Shown here in pieces: positions 8,107 through 14,730 of a stretch of 27,786 bases of DNA; the first letter of the stretch is position 1; the number at the start of each line of letters is the position of its first letter. Below the pieces are notes generated by a model that saw only the letters and a list, made by a program, of their open reading frames with translations, was not told the origin of the DNA and did not search any database. Both the position numbers and the translations under genes were made by a program. The stretch is from IMG/VR virus record IMGVR_UViG_3300047994_000626, positions 1-27,786 of that record, one strand, 5' to 3'. This DNA is from a virus.

Positions 8107-9009
8107 TCATACCGCCGTCGTCGGCTGCGGGATGAAGGGAAAGCCGCGATAGCGGGCGGTATTGGAGAATTTCGGGCAACCGTTCGCGCCCGCCCAGCTT
8201 TTGTCGCAGCCCGGCGAAATGACGAATGTGTCGCCCGCCGCCGGCGCGGTGGAGAAAGGCGCAATGACCGTGATGCTGGCCGAGCTCGAGGAGTTGTAGA
8301 CCGATGCCTTGATCATGCGCTGTTGGCCGGCAAGCGCACCGGATGTGAAGCGGATCTTGCCGAGATTGTAATTGCCGTCCGGCATCCCGGTTGTGGTGAT
8401 GTTGAGGTTCATATCGGACGTGCCGGAGCCGCCGCCGATCGTACCCGTCGGCGAGCCGGAGAGGTCGACGCCGCACTGGGCGTCGCCAAGGGTATTAAGG
8501 CAGCCCGGCTGGTAAAGATTGCGCGGCATCTGCAAGTTCAACAGCTCGAGATGGCTGTTGACCATGAAGGTCGCGATCGTCCGGCTGGCGTCGATCTCGA
8601 CCACGCGGCCGACGAACAGGCGCACCGCGCCCGCCCGGGTGTCGCCATAGGTCGGCATGAACAGCCGCTCGAAGATCAGTTCCGACCCGTCGAACACGCC
8701 GCTATGCACCGCCGACAGGAACGGCGCGCCGAGGATTTGCGCCGCGCCGGGGATCACGTCGAATTGCAATGTATCGACGGCGGTCCCGACTTTTTGATGC
8801 ACCTTGGCCTTATTGTCCTGCCGATCGAAATACGGCCCGGTCGAACCGCCGCACGGATACAGCGCGCCGTTATAGGTGAGGTCTTGGTCGCCGCCGCAGT
8901 AACGCAGCACGTTCGACCCCAGATTGCCGCCGGAGAAGGTGTAGACATCGACCTGAAACCACTGGCGCGATTCCAGAATTTTGCGCAGCGCGGGCGATGT
9001 CGGCTTCAT
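8107..9009 (-). CDS. Tail hub protein, DUF2163/BR0599 (GTA gp13-like)
   Basis: This 300-aa protein has two recognisable parts: an N-terminal DUF2163-type region (residues 1-160, with YTFSGG and RYCGGDQDLTYNG) and a C-terminal BR0599-type region from about 165. Four cysteines (170, 179, 268, 278) cluster around MPRNLYQPGC, QCGVDL and the terminal SPGC and NGCPKF motifs. Related hub proteins, including lambda gpL, carry an iron-sulfur cluster, so these four residues are the obvious ligands here. That is inference. The protein ends in the family signature YRGFPFIPQ. Its ATG overlaps the previous small gene by ATGA, and it precedes NlpC/P60 as in GTAs. Confidence 0.85.
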   Translation of the reverse strand: MKPTSPALRKILESRQWFQVDVYTFSGGNLGSNVLRYCGGDQDLTYNGALYPCGGSTGPYFDRQDNKAKVHQKVGTAVDTLQFDVIPGAAQILGAPFLSAVHSGVFDGSELIFERLFMPTYGDTRAGAVRLFVGRVVEIDASRTIATFMVNSHLELLNLQMPRNLYQPGCLNTLGDAQCGVDLSGSPTGTIGGGSGTSDMNLNITTTGMPDGNYNLGKIRFTSGALAGQQRMIKASVYNSSSSASITVIAPFSTAPAAGDTFVISPGCDKSWAGANGCPKFSNTARYRGFPFIPQPTTAV

Positions 9010-9221
9010 CGCGGAGTCACGCCGATGACGGCGGCCTCGGCATCGATATTGCCCGCGAATTGGATGATTACGCCCTCGGCATAGGGGTCGCCATAGACCG
9101 CTTCGCCGGCAGCGTCCTCGATATCCAACAGGATCCGCGCTTGGGCCTTGTCGGGCGCGGCCACGCGGGCGCTCGCCAGACGATGCGCGGGGCGCGTCCA
9201 GATGACAGACCAGAGTTTCAT
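9006..9221 (-). CDS. Small protein between DUF2460 and DUF2163 genes
   Basis: This is a 71-aa hypothetical protein starting MKLWSVIWTRPAH at the ATG at 9221, which has AGGA spaced 6 nt away. A longer frame up to 9836 only shadows the DUF2460 gene. The protein has a short N-terminal strand and a segment DIEDAAGEAVYGDPYAEGVIIQF with the look of a small beta domain. It has no membrane helix. It is coupled to both neighbours: 20 nt after the DUF2460 stop and an ATGA overlap with the DUF2163 start. The position suggests a minor tail or assembly factor, but I do not recognise a family. Confidence 0.65.
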   Translation of the reverse strand: MKLWSVIWTRPAHRLASARVAAPDKAQARILLDIEDAAGEAVYGDPYAEGVIIQFAGNIDAEAAVIGVTPR

Positions 9222-9241
9222 GATTGTCCTGTTGGGCGGGA

Positions 9242-9874
9242 TTACTTGATCTGGATGAACGAGACTTTTTTGTTCTCGAACAGCGATTGCATGAAGTTCG
9301 AAAAGGTCATCGCGTCGTCGGTGAAACGCACCGGGAAATAGTAGGAGAAGGTGGCGACGATGGGCTGCCCCACACCCGGCGCGCCGGTAAAGAAATTGAT
9401 CGTGCCGGGGGGCGTTACGCCATTTTCCCAAGCGCCGACGCCGAAATCCGTCCCGTTGACCTTGGCGCCCCCGCCGACCGTCAGGCTCGTGACGTTTTGG
9501 GGGGCCAAAATTGGCTCCACCGCGCCGCCATAGGCGCGGATCAATTGAAACTGGATGGTCGATCCGTCGCCGACGCCGATAGTCTGATTGACGACAGCAT
9601 TGTCGTTGGGATCGGAATAGAGGAACGAGTCCAGCATTCCGGTACGGTTGTTGAAGAAGCCCTCGAACTGCGCCTGTTCGGTGTAATTCGCACCTTGGAA
9701 TGCGCCCTGCCGCAGTACACTGTAGGACGATGTCCAGGTGCGGCGCGGGGTCGATTGGCGACCCACCCGGATTTCCTTGCCGCTGTAATTGGTAACGATG
9801 GTCGTGGCGAAGGAAGGGGCGCGATCGACCGGCCATTCGAGGCCGGGAAAAGACGGGAAAACCGATGTGCTCAT
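9242..9874 (-). CDS. Distal tail protein, DUF2460 (GTA gp12-like)
   Basis: This 210-aa protein matches the DUF2460 family (GTA gp12), which forms the distal tail ring joining tube and hub. Typical features are the opening VFPSFPGLEWPVDRAPSF, the TNYSGKEIRVG strand, the Arg-Arg-Trp-Thr-like segment RRTWTSSY (residues 44-51), FFNNRTGMLDSFLYSDPND (residues 73-91) and the C-terminal FPVRFTDDAM. The whole protein is beta-rich with no membrane helix. It begins 3 nt after the tape measure stop and is followed closely by the small gene and the hub gene. Assignment is strong because both sequence signature and gene order agree. Confidence 0.9.
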   Translation of the reverse strand: MSTSVFPSFPGLEWPVDRAPSFATTIVTNYSGKEIRVGRQSTPRRTWTSSYSVLRQGAFQGANYTEQAQFEGFFNNRTGMLDSFLYSDPNDNAVVNQTIGVGDGSTIQFQLIRAYGGAVEPILAPQNVTSLTVGGGAKVNGTDFGVGAWENGVTPPGTINFFTGAPGVGQPIVATFSYYFPVRFTDDAMTFSNFMQSLFENKKVSFIQIK

Positions 9875-9877
9875 GGA

Positions 9878-11029
9878 TCAGCCCGGTACGTTGAGAAGGC
9901 GCATCTGGCCCGACAGCGCCTTCACCAGCGCCCCGCCATTGTTCATGAACAGGCGCTGGACGCTTTGGGCATCGACCGCTTGCACATTGACGTTGATGTG
10001 AGTGTCGCCGCCGGCGGTCCCCCCAGTCGAACCCGCGGCGCCGCCGTTTTGGAAGAAATCGCGCATCGGCGCGGCAATCGCAGCGGGTAGGATCGATTCC
10101 TTGGCATGGGCCTGGACCAGCATGTCGGTCGGCAGGTTCCAGACGCCGCCCGCAGCGGAGAGCCCGGGAATGAAACTGAGCACGGTCAGTTCGGCAGTCT
10201 CGCCCGCAGGAACCGCCGCGGGTCCGATTTCCGGCGCCATGAAGGCCGCGACGCCGGCGCCCGTCTCGGCCGCCGATACCGTGATCGACTTGATCGCGTT
10301 AGCCAGCATATCGAGAATGCCGGACGAGCCGGCCGCGGCATCGGAGGCCGAGCGGATCGCATTGCCGGCCTCGGTCGCCTCGGTCATCGTCAGTTCGGAC
10401 GCGATCCAGTTGGTGGCGCGTTTAACCGCCATGCCGACGAAATCGGAAATCACCGCCTGCCCTATCTTGGCCGTGGCCTGGCGCAAAGTTTCTTTGCCGC
10501 GAATGATGCCGTTCAGCGACGATTGGAACGCGTTGCCGATCGGGGACAGGATCGACATCCAAGACGCCTCGGATTCCTTAACCCGCTGCTGCTCAAGCGC
10601 GCGCATCTTGGCATCGTGCTTGACCTCTTCGGCATCGGCCTTGTTCTGCAATTGCTGGCGAACCTGCGCGCTGGCGCTCTGGGCCTGATTCTCTTCGTTC
10701 AACTCGCTCCGGATAGCGGCGTAGCGCGCCTCCTCAATACGAATTTGCTGGCTGATCGCCTCGTCAGCAGACTCTTTATAGCTGTCCTTCAGGATCGCTA
10801 TTTCCGCCGTTTGCTGGGCGAAGCGGTCATCGATCTCTTTCAAACTCCCTTTTTCGTCGGCAAGAGTTTTCAAGGATTGGCCGGCGCCGACAGCGGCGGT
10901 CCCGATGCCGGCCAAGTTTTCCTGGATTTCCTGCGCCACCTGCGCGACCTGTTGCGACGAATCGGCTAGTCCGCTTTGCAGCGCGGCGTTATCGACCTCG
11001 AAACCGATCTGAATCTGATTGTCGGCCAT
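9878..11029 (-). CDS. Short tape measure / minor tail protein
   Basis: This 383-aa protein has the usual build of a tape measure protein, which sets tail length and helps DNA entry. It opens with QIQIGFEVDNAALQSGL. A long charged coiled coil covers about residues 60-155 (rich in Glu, Gln, Lys, Ala). A hydrophobic glycine/alanine region follows (about 230-310), then a Gly-Thr-rich linker and a C-terminal INVNVQAVDAQSVQRLF module seen in many such proteins. If fully helical it would span about 57 nm, a short siphovirus tail comparable in type to GTA tails. An intrinsic terminator lies only 12 nt upstream of its ATG. Confidence 0.8.
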   Translation of the reverse strand: MADNQIQIGFEVDNAALQSGLADSSQQVAQVAQEIQENLAGIGTAAVGAGQSLKTLADEKGSLKEIDDRFAQQTAEIAILKDSYKESADEAISQQIRIEEARYAAIRSELNEENQAQSASAQVRQQLQNKADAEEVKHDAKMRALEQQRVKESEASWMSILSPIGNAFQSSLNGIIRGKETLRQATAKIGQAVISDFVGMAVKRATNWIASELTMTEATEAGNAIRSASDAAAGSSGILDMLANAIKSITVSAAETGAGVAAFMAPEIGPAAVPAGETAELTVLSFIPGLSAAGGVWNLPTDMLVQAHAKESILPAAIAAPMRDFFQNGGAAGSTGGTAGGDTHINVNVQAVDAQSVQRLFMNNGGALVKALSGQMRLLNVPG

Positions 11030-11040
11030 GGCTCACCCAT

Positions 11041-11066
11041 AAAAAAAAGCGCCCGCGAGGGGCGCT
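11041..11066 (-). terminator. Intrinsic terminator after the lipoprotein gene
   Basis: On the minus strand a 7-bp stem AGCGCCC/GGGCGCT with a 5-nt loop runs into eight T residues. It follows the lipoprotein stop by 22 nt and ends just before the tape measure ribosome site. Tape measure transcription must therefore pass through it. Confidence 0.85.
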
Positions 11067-11088
11067 TTCGAGATACAGAACAAACGCG

Positions 11089-11700
11089 TTAGTTCGTGGA
11101 CGTTTTTATCGCGGTCACAAAACCGTCCTCGAAATAGAGAACATTGTTGTCGGGATAACTCCATTTCTCGCGTGTGCTGTTTTTTGTTTTGAGTGTTTCG
11201 ATCTTATTGGGGTCACCCCAGGCCGTTCCCAAAACACTTTTCTGCGACATTCCGACGACCACCCCCGGGAGTTGCTGCCGCCTTTCGAACTCCGGCTTAT
11301 CGAGATGGCGGAGAAAGGTCGGATAGGCGCCGATAACTTTTGGAGCAATCGGCGGCGGATGGTCGATCAGCGCGGCGCGAAAACTCTGGATCGGAATCTC
11401 CACGAAACCTTGAGAACCGTTATCGAGAGCGACCTTAAACCAAGTCTGTAGCTCTGGGGACTCGTAGAACCCGAGGACCGTTATTTTCCCTGGCGCGACT
11501 ACGGAATTCGACGCGTAATTAGGCTGCGAATACAACAAAAGCGTACTGCCGTTTTTGGTGTAGTAGGTGTGACCGATATAGGGTGCGGCGACGGCGCTGT
11601 CTTGCGCTTGAAACTTGTCCTGGATCGTCGTGCATGCGACGAGCGCCGCGCCGCAAATTCCGAAAACAAAACCCTTCCATATCCATTCAGCGTTTCGCAA
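11089..11700 (-). CDS. Lipoprotein with SH3-like and BamE-like segments
   Basis: This is a 203-aa probable outer-membrane or periplasmic lipoprotein. The TTG at 11700 is the best start because GGAGGGG lies directly upstream. The ATG at 11712 has no ribosome site and would add an acidic leader (then 207 aa). A basic N-terminus and hydrophobic core end in the lipobox LVAC, with the lipidated Cys at residue 23. Residues about 45-110 look like a bacterial SH3 domain (LYSQPN, WFKVALDNGSQGFVEI). The C-terminal part, GMSQKSVLGTAWGDPNKI then EKWSYPDN and YFEDGFVTAI, matches the SmpA/BamE-like pattern. It interrupts the tail operon, has its own terminator, and is not a known tail protein. Envelope modification or superinfection exclusion is a guess. 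Confidence 0.65.
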   Translation of the reverse strand: MRNAEWIWKGFVFGICGAALVACTTIQDKFQAQDSAVAAPYIGHTYYTKNGSTLLLYSQPNYASNSVVAPGKITVLGFYESPELQTWFKVALDNGSQGFVEIPIQSFRAALIDHPPPIAPKVIGAYPTFLRHLDKPEFERRQQLPGVVVGMSQKSVLGTAWGDPNKIETLKTKNSTREKWSYPDNNVLYFEDGFVTAIKTSTN

Positions 11701-11944
11701 ACACCCCTCCATCGCCCGTTTCGGAGAGCAGTTCTCCGAGTCCGGTTGTTCCGGTTTCGTGCCGTTTATAGCCGATCATTCGACGTAGGAGTAGATGAGA
11801 TGGCGGAAATTTAAGCCAGTAGGCGGCGAGTTCCTGATATTGACCGAGCGTCATGCCGTCGATCTCGGCCCATGTATAGCCGCAGGCCGTGGCGATCAGA
11901 GCGTAGATATCGCCCCAGCCGGGGAATTCGCCGCCGGGGCTTCC
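11687..11944 (-). CDS. Tail assembly chaperone extension in the -1 frame
   Basis: An 85-codon open frame, one base back from the upstream chaperone gene, encodes FPGWGDIYALIATACGYTW, then EIDGMTLGQYQELAAYWL and RRMIGYK, ending at TGA 11687-11689. The W-EI-MT-Y pattern looks like the downstream half of phage tail assembly chaperones (compare lambda gpT and the small GTA chaperone). The frame has no ATG, GTG or TTG before the conserved region. The first ATG (11854) would remove about half of it. Expression is therefore most easily explained by a -1 ribosomal frameshift from the 11896-12228 gene, giving a fusion of about 180 aa. Independent initiation at an unusual codon is the alternative. Confidence 0.6.
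   Translation of the reverse strand, partial: GSPGGEFPGWGDIYALIATACGYTWAEIDGMTLGQYQELAAYWLKFPPSHLLLRRMIGYKRHETGTTGLGELLSETGDGGVFAKR
11765..11793 (-). promoter_or_regulatory. Weak candidate promoter for the lipoprotein gene
   Basis: TATAAA on the minus strand has TACTCC 17 bp upstream, inside the chaperone extension and about 65 nt before the preferred lipoprotein start. The -10 matches well and the -35 poorly. It is listed because the gene has its own terminator. Confidence 0.25.
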
Positions 11945-12228
11945 CCCGGCGATGCGGCCCGGCGCTCGAGACCCGAGAGGATCGCGACGGTTGAAACGGC
12001 GGCTTGCAGCTCCACAATGCTGGGCGACAGGTCGTCGAACCGGGCGCGGGTGAAATCGGGATCGGCCGAGGTTATCGCGGCGGCAATGATCTCGCCCTGC
12101 GCGTCGATCTTGGCCTCGCTGTCGATGCCGAGCTGGAGGAACAGCGGCAATATCCGCTTCAGATCGCGGAATTTCAGCGGCGCGACCGGGTAGGCCTGCC
12201 CGCCCAGGGTAATGGTTTCGCCGGCCAT
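11896..12228 (-). CDS. Tail assembly chaperone, upstream frame
   Basis: This 110-aa protein starts MAGETITLGGQAYPVAPL, the typical opening of short phage tail assembly chaperones (Phage_TAC families, GTA gp10-like). Residues 18-60 are helical with LKRILPLFLQLG. Its place between the tail tube and tape measure genes is the position where tailed phages keep the chaperone pair that guides tube protein around the tape measure. The zero-frame C-terminus after GGGGGAA at 11947-11941 is a low-complexity tail (SPAGAISTL) and looks unselected. The -1 frame there carries the conserved continuation. The ATG is 1 nt beyond the tube gene stop. Confidence 0.7.
   Translation of the reverse strand: MAGETITLGGQAYPVAPLKFRDLKRILPLFLQLGIDSEAKIDAQGEIIAAAITSADPDFTRARFDDLSPSIVELQAAVSTVAILSGLERRAASPGEAPAANSPAGAISTL
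11941..11947 (-). other. Putative -1 frameshift slippery site
   Basis: In the chaperone frame the codons read CCG-GGG-GAA, so G GGG GAA can slip one base back to GGG-GGA. A GC-rich stretch that can fold (GCCCC pairing with GGGGC) follows at once. It is related to, but not identical with, the lambda GGGAAAG site. The A-site re-pairing is imperfect, so the exact slip position is uncertain. Confidence 0.45.
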
Positions 12229-12229
12229 G

Positions 12230-12964
12230 TTATTCGCTCAACCAAACATTGCCGATATTGCCGGCAGCGTCGGCCGCGGCCTGGAAATCGAATTCGGGAA
12301 TCATGAAATCCTCGTTCTTGAAAGCGAGCGAGAGCTTCGGCGCGATGACAGAATTGAGTTGAAGGTTCAAAAGCTTGCCCTGATACTGTTCGTTCAGCAC
12401 CAGCTTGAAGGTCGGTTGCGCGCCCATCAACAGATTGGTCAACGCCAGGCTGGTCCCGGCCGTCGTGGTATAGCTGTAGGTGATCAGCACATTGGCGTTG
12501 GCGTCGCCCGATCCGAATGTGTAAACACCGCCGCTGACCGAATATTGCCCGATCGCCGGTGCGCTGGGCACCGGCGTCAGCATCGCGCCGGTCGCGGCAT
12601 AGGCGACGCCGAGATCGGCGACGAAGGTCGCGTGGTTTGCGACCGTCACCGTATAGGCCGAACTGGCCGGCACGGTTCCGGCTTCACCCAGCTGGGTCAA
12701 GGTGTTGCCGCTGCCCAGGGTCTGGCCGAAGAAGATGTTATTGAAATTGGCGGCGGTGATGCGCGCCGCCTTGGCCTTGCCGGTGATCTTGAGCGCGCCG
12801 CGCGCCAGCGCCGCCGGGGCCTGGAACTGCCCCATCAGTTCCTTGACGGTGAAGCTGATATCGAGCTGGACCTCCTGCAAAGTGCCGAACTGCGCGGGGG
12901 CGGGATTGGCGATATCGGTGCGCAGCGCGATAAGCGCGCCGACGCCGAAGGCATATTGGGTCAT
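12230..12964 (-). CDS. Major tail tube protein
   Basis: This is a 244-aa beta-rich protein. The start MTQYAFGVGALIALRTD and the segment VQLDISFTVKELMGQFQAP (residues 32-50) resemble alphaproteobacterial phage tube subunits, which state a reference set and then a contrast of strand-helix elements (LARGALKITGKAKAARI). A central Ser/Thr/Ala-rich part (about 84-170) with AYTVTVANHATF and GGVYTFGSGDANANVLITYSY looks like an added domain. The C-terminal LVLNEQYQGKLLNLQLN and EDFMIPEFDFQAAAD complete the fold. It lies between the terminator-like and chaperone genes, exactly where the tube gene is expected. I see no catalytic features. Confidence 0.75.
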   Translation of the reverse strand: MTQYAFGVGALIALRTDIANPAPAQFGTLQEVQLDISFTVKELMGQFQAPAALARGALKITGKAKAARITAANFNNIFFGQTLGSGNTLTQLGEAGTVPASSAYTVTVANHATFVADLGVAYAATGAMLTPVPSAPAIGQYSVSGGVYTFGSGDANANVLITYSYTTTAGTSLALTNLLMGAQPTFKLVLNEQYQGKLLNLQLNSVIAPKLSLAFKNEDFMIPEFDFQAAADAAGNIGNVWLSE

Positions 12965-12967
12965 GGA

Positions 12968-13177
12968 TCAGATCTCCTGTTCAAAAAACTGGTCGATTTC
13001 GGTTTTGAGATGACCCAGCACCGCGCGCAGATGGTTGTAGGCCTCGACCGAACGGGCGACCGGCGAGCCGGGAATATGGGCGTTGAACCAGCGATCGATC
13101 GCGGACCGCGCCGGGCTGGTCGCGGGCGGGCCTTCGGCGGCCGGCTCGACCGGCGCCGTGTCGGAAATGTCGGACAT
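12968..13177 (-). CDS. Small hypothetical protein before tail tube
   Basis: This 69-aa protein has a disordered, proline- and alanine-rich N-terminus (residues 1-25) and a helical C-terminal half (SAIDRWFNAHIPGSPV then EAYNHLRAVLGHLKTEIDQFFEQEI). There is no membrane segment. It fits tightly between the tail-terminator-like gene (10-nt gap) and the tube gene (3-nt gap), so it is co-transcribed with structural genes. GTA-type and related phages often keep a small helical gene here, but I cannot name a family. An assembly factor is plausible and no function is proposed. Confidence 0.6.
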   Translation of the reverse strand: MSDISDTAPVEPAAEGPPATSPARSAIDRWFNAHIPGSPVARSVEAYNHLRAVLGHLKTEIDQFFEQEI

Positions 13178-13187
13178 AGGGAGTCTC

Positions 13188-13622
13188 CTAGGGGGTCAGG
13201 ATTTCGATCGGGACGATGGCAAAGGCGTATTCGCCGAGCAGGCCTTCATCGGTGTCGATCCGGCCGTTGATCGTGACGCGGCGGGCGAGGCCGCCGAGTG
13301 TCTGCACGACCGCCGCGTCGTCGGCGCCGAAAGCGTGTTCGACGGCGTCGAGCAGCGGATTCAGCAAAGATGAGGTCGGAAAGCTTTTGTCGCCCGAATG
13401 GGCGTAGAGCACGAGGTCGAGATGCATGATCCGCTTCAGCGGCTGCATCCCGGTCCATTCCACGGTCTCGCCGCGATAGATCAGGAACAAAGCCGGGCAG
13501 TTTCCCGGCCCGACATCCTGCGGCGATTTCAGCCGCCGGCTGGCGAGGCGGATACCGGGGACGGCGGCGTTGCCGACCGTCAACAGATCGAACAAGGCGG
13601 CCTGGATGGCTTCACGGCTCAT
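13188..13622 (-). CDS. Tail terminator / completion protein
   Basis: This 144-aa protein matches the general layout of phage tail terminators (gpU or DUF3168-like). It has an N-terminal helix MSREAIQAALFDLL, a hexameric-ring alpha/beta core with PALFLIYRGETVEW and RIMHLDLVLYAHSGD, a helix LLNPLLDAVEHAFG, and closing strands RRVTINGRIDTDEG and YAFAIVPIEI. Such proteins cap the tube and join it to the head. The ATG overlaps the gp10-like gene by 4 nt (13619-13622). Gene order neck, terminator, tube supports the call. The exact family was not confirmed. Confidence 0.7.
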   Translation of the reverse strand: MSREAIQAALFDLLTVGNAAVPGIRLASRRLKSPQDVGPGNCPALFLIYRGETVEWTGMQPLKRIMHLDLVLYAHSGDKSFPTSSLLNPLLDAVEHAFGADDAAVVQTLGGLARRVTINGRIDTDEGLLGEYAFAIVPIEILTP

Positions 13623-14095
13623 GGCTTGGAGACCTCCGCCAAGGCATCGGCGAGAATGCCCGGAATGGCGGGCGCGATTTCCGCAAGCGCGGCGCGCAGA
13701 AAGGAGTGCGCCGGATAATCGACGCGGCGGGTATGCGCCCGCACCGGGACATCGACCGGTTTGATCGGCCGACCGAAGGCCATGGTCTGTCGCCGGACGA
13801 AGGGGGCGATATTTTCGACGCCGCTGAAACCGTATTCCTGGAAAGCGGCATAGGGCGTGTCGGCTGTTACGGTTGCGGCGATGCCATTTCCGGTCGCGCT
13901 GACTTGCGCGGCCAGCGAGGCGCGAAGCGTGCCGGTGCGGGCTTTCAGCACACCGCCGGACAGATTGCGCGATGCGGCGGCGAGTATCTGGGCGGCGATG
14001 AGGTTACTCGCCCGTGAGATTGCCGCCTCGGCGGCGGCCGGATAGGCGTTCAGCCAATCCTCGACCGGCTGGGTGTTCAAGGTCGCGCCGATCAT
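13619..14095 (-). CDS. HK97 gp10-like neck / tail protein
   Basis: This 158-aa protein has the HK97 gp10 pattern: an N-terminal helix with many alanines (AAEAAISRASNLIAAQI), then LKARTGTLRASLAAQV (residues 50-65), the strand-loop TPYAAFQEYGF (residues 79-89) and a C-terminal PAHSFLRAALAEIAP segment. These elements are typical of head closure and neck proteins that bind the tail terminator. It overlaps both neighbours by 4 nt (14092-14095 and 13619-13622), so translation of the connector, this gene and the terminator is coupled. Confidence 0.8.
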   Translation of the reverse strand: MIGATLNTQPVEDWLNAYPAAAEAAISRASNLIAAQILAAASRNLSGGVLKARTGTLRASLAAQVSATGNGIAATVTADTPYAAFQEYGFSGVENIAPFVRRQTMAFGRPIKPVDVPVRAHTRRVDYPAHSFLRAALAEIAPAIPGILADALAEVSKP

Positions 14096-14652
14096 GCCAG
14101 ATTGGCCCTTGAGTAGTTCCGGATAACGCTGGCGATGAACGGGCTGACGTCCTTTTGCGCATAGGCGGTGGTGGCGATACCACCCATGCTTTCGGAGGTT
14201 TTGCCGAGCCTGTCCTTACCGCGATAGCGCAAACCCACCAGTTCCATCACCGCCTCGACGACATCGGCGGGCGGCGCGGCATAACCGGCGGTGTAGGTCA
14301 CCGCGATATTGGCCAGGCCGCGCGTGAAACCATAACCGAACAGCGAGATGACATTGGCGTTCAGCACCCATCCCAGGCTGCGCTCCGCAATCAGAGGCGG
14401 GATGGCGAGGCCATCGACCGTCAGCGCGGTGACCGCAGTGACCGGCGTATGCCGTAAATGCAAACGCCGATTGCCCTTGCCGTCATAGAGCTCGCTGTAA
14501 GTTGTCTGCACGATCGGCTGGGCGCAGGCGGTGGCGAAAAAGGCGCTGGCCGCGGAGATCAGCCGTGACAGCACGCCATCGTCGTTGGATTGCAGATCGC
14601 CGCCGAGATAGGCTTTGACATCCGCCAAGGTGACCAGATCGCCCTGAGCCAT
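14092..14652 (-). CDS. Head-tail connector (gp6-like adaptor)
   Basis: This 186-aa protein follows the gp6/YqbG-like connector pattern. It begins LVTLADVKAYLGGDLQSNDD, then SRLISAASAFFATAC (residues 29-43), the strand segments YSELYDGKGNRRLHLRHTPV and VTALTVDG, then NIAVTYTAGYAAPPADVVEAVMELVGLRYRGKDR (about 116-149). The AGY-PP-D and A-EL pattern is characteristic. Connectors attach to the portal from below. It is the first gene after the capsid gene but sits behind a strong intrinsic hairpin (14681-14706). Confidence 0.85.
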   Translation of the reverse strand: MAQGDLVTLADVKAYLGGDLQSNDDGVLSRLISAASAFFATACAQPIVQTTYSELYDGKGNRRLHLRHTPVTAVTALTVDGLAIPPLIAERSLGWVLNANVISLFGYGFTRGLANIAVTYTAGYAAPPADVVEAVMELVGLRYRGKDRLGKTSESMGGIATTAYAQKDVSPFIASVIRNYSRANLA

Positions 14653-14671
14653 GGCGCGCCTCCGTCATCAA

Positions 14672-14706
14672 GAAAAGGGAGGACCGGCCCCTGAAGGAGC
14701 CGGTCC
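14672..14706 (-). terminator. Intrinsic terminator-like hairpin after major capsid gene
   Basis: A stem of ten pairs with one mismatch (GGACCGGCTCC and GGGGCCGGTCC, loop TTCA on the minus strand) is followed by TCCCTTTTC. It lies 24 nt past the capsid stop and 28 nt before the connector gene. It probably reduces downstream transcription relative to the highly expressed capsid gene. Confidence 0.65.
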
Positions 14707-14730
14707 GGGTCGGCGCTTCGCCGTTAGCGA

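Noticed and set aside
11811-12017. Minus-strand 68-codon ORF at the chaperone gene
   Set aside because: It is a third-frame, arginine-rich reading. The conserved continuation is in a different frame ending at 11687.
12212-13270. Plus-strand ORF of 352 codons antisense to tail genes
   Set aside because: Composition and position fit a shadow. Three coupled tail genes occupy the minus strand.
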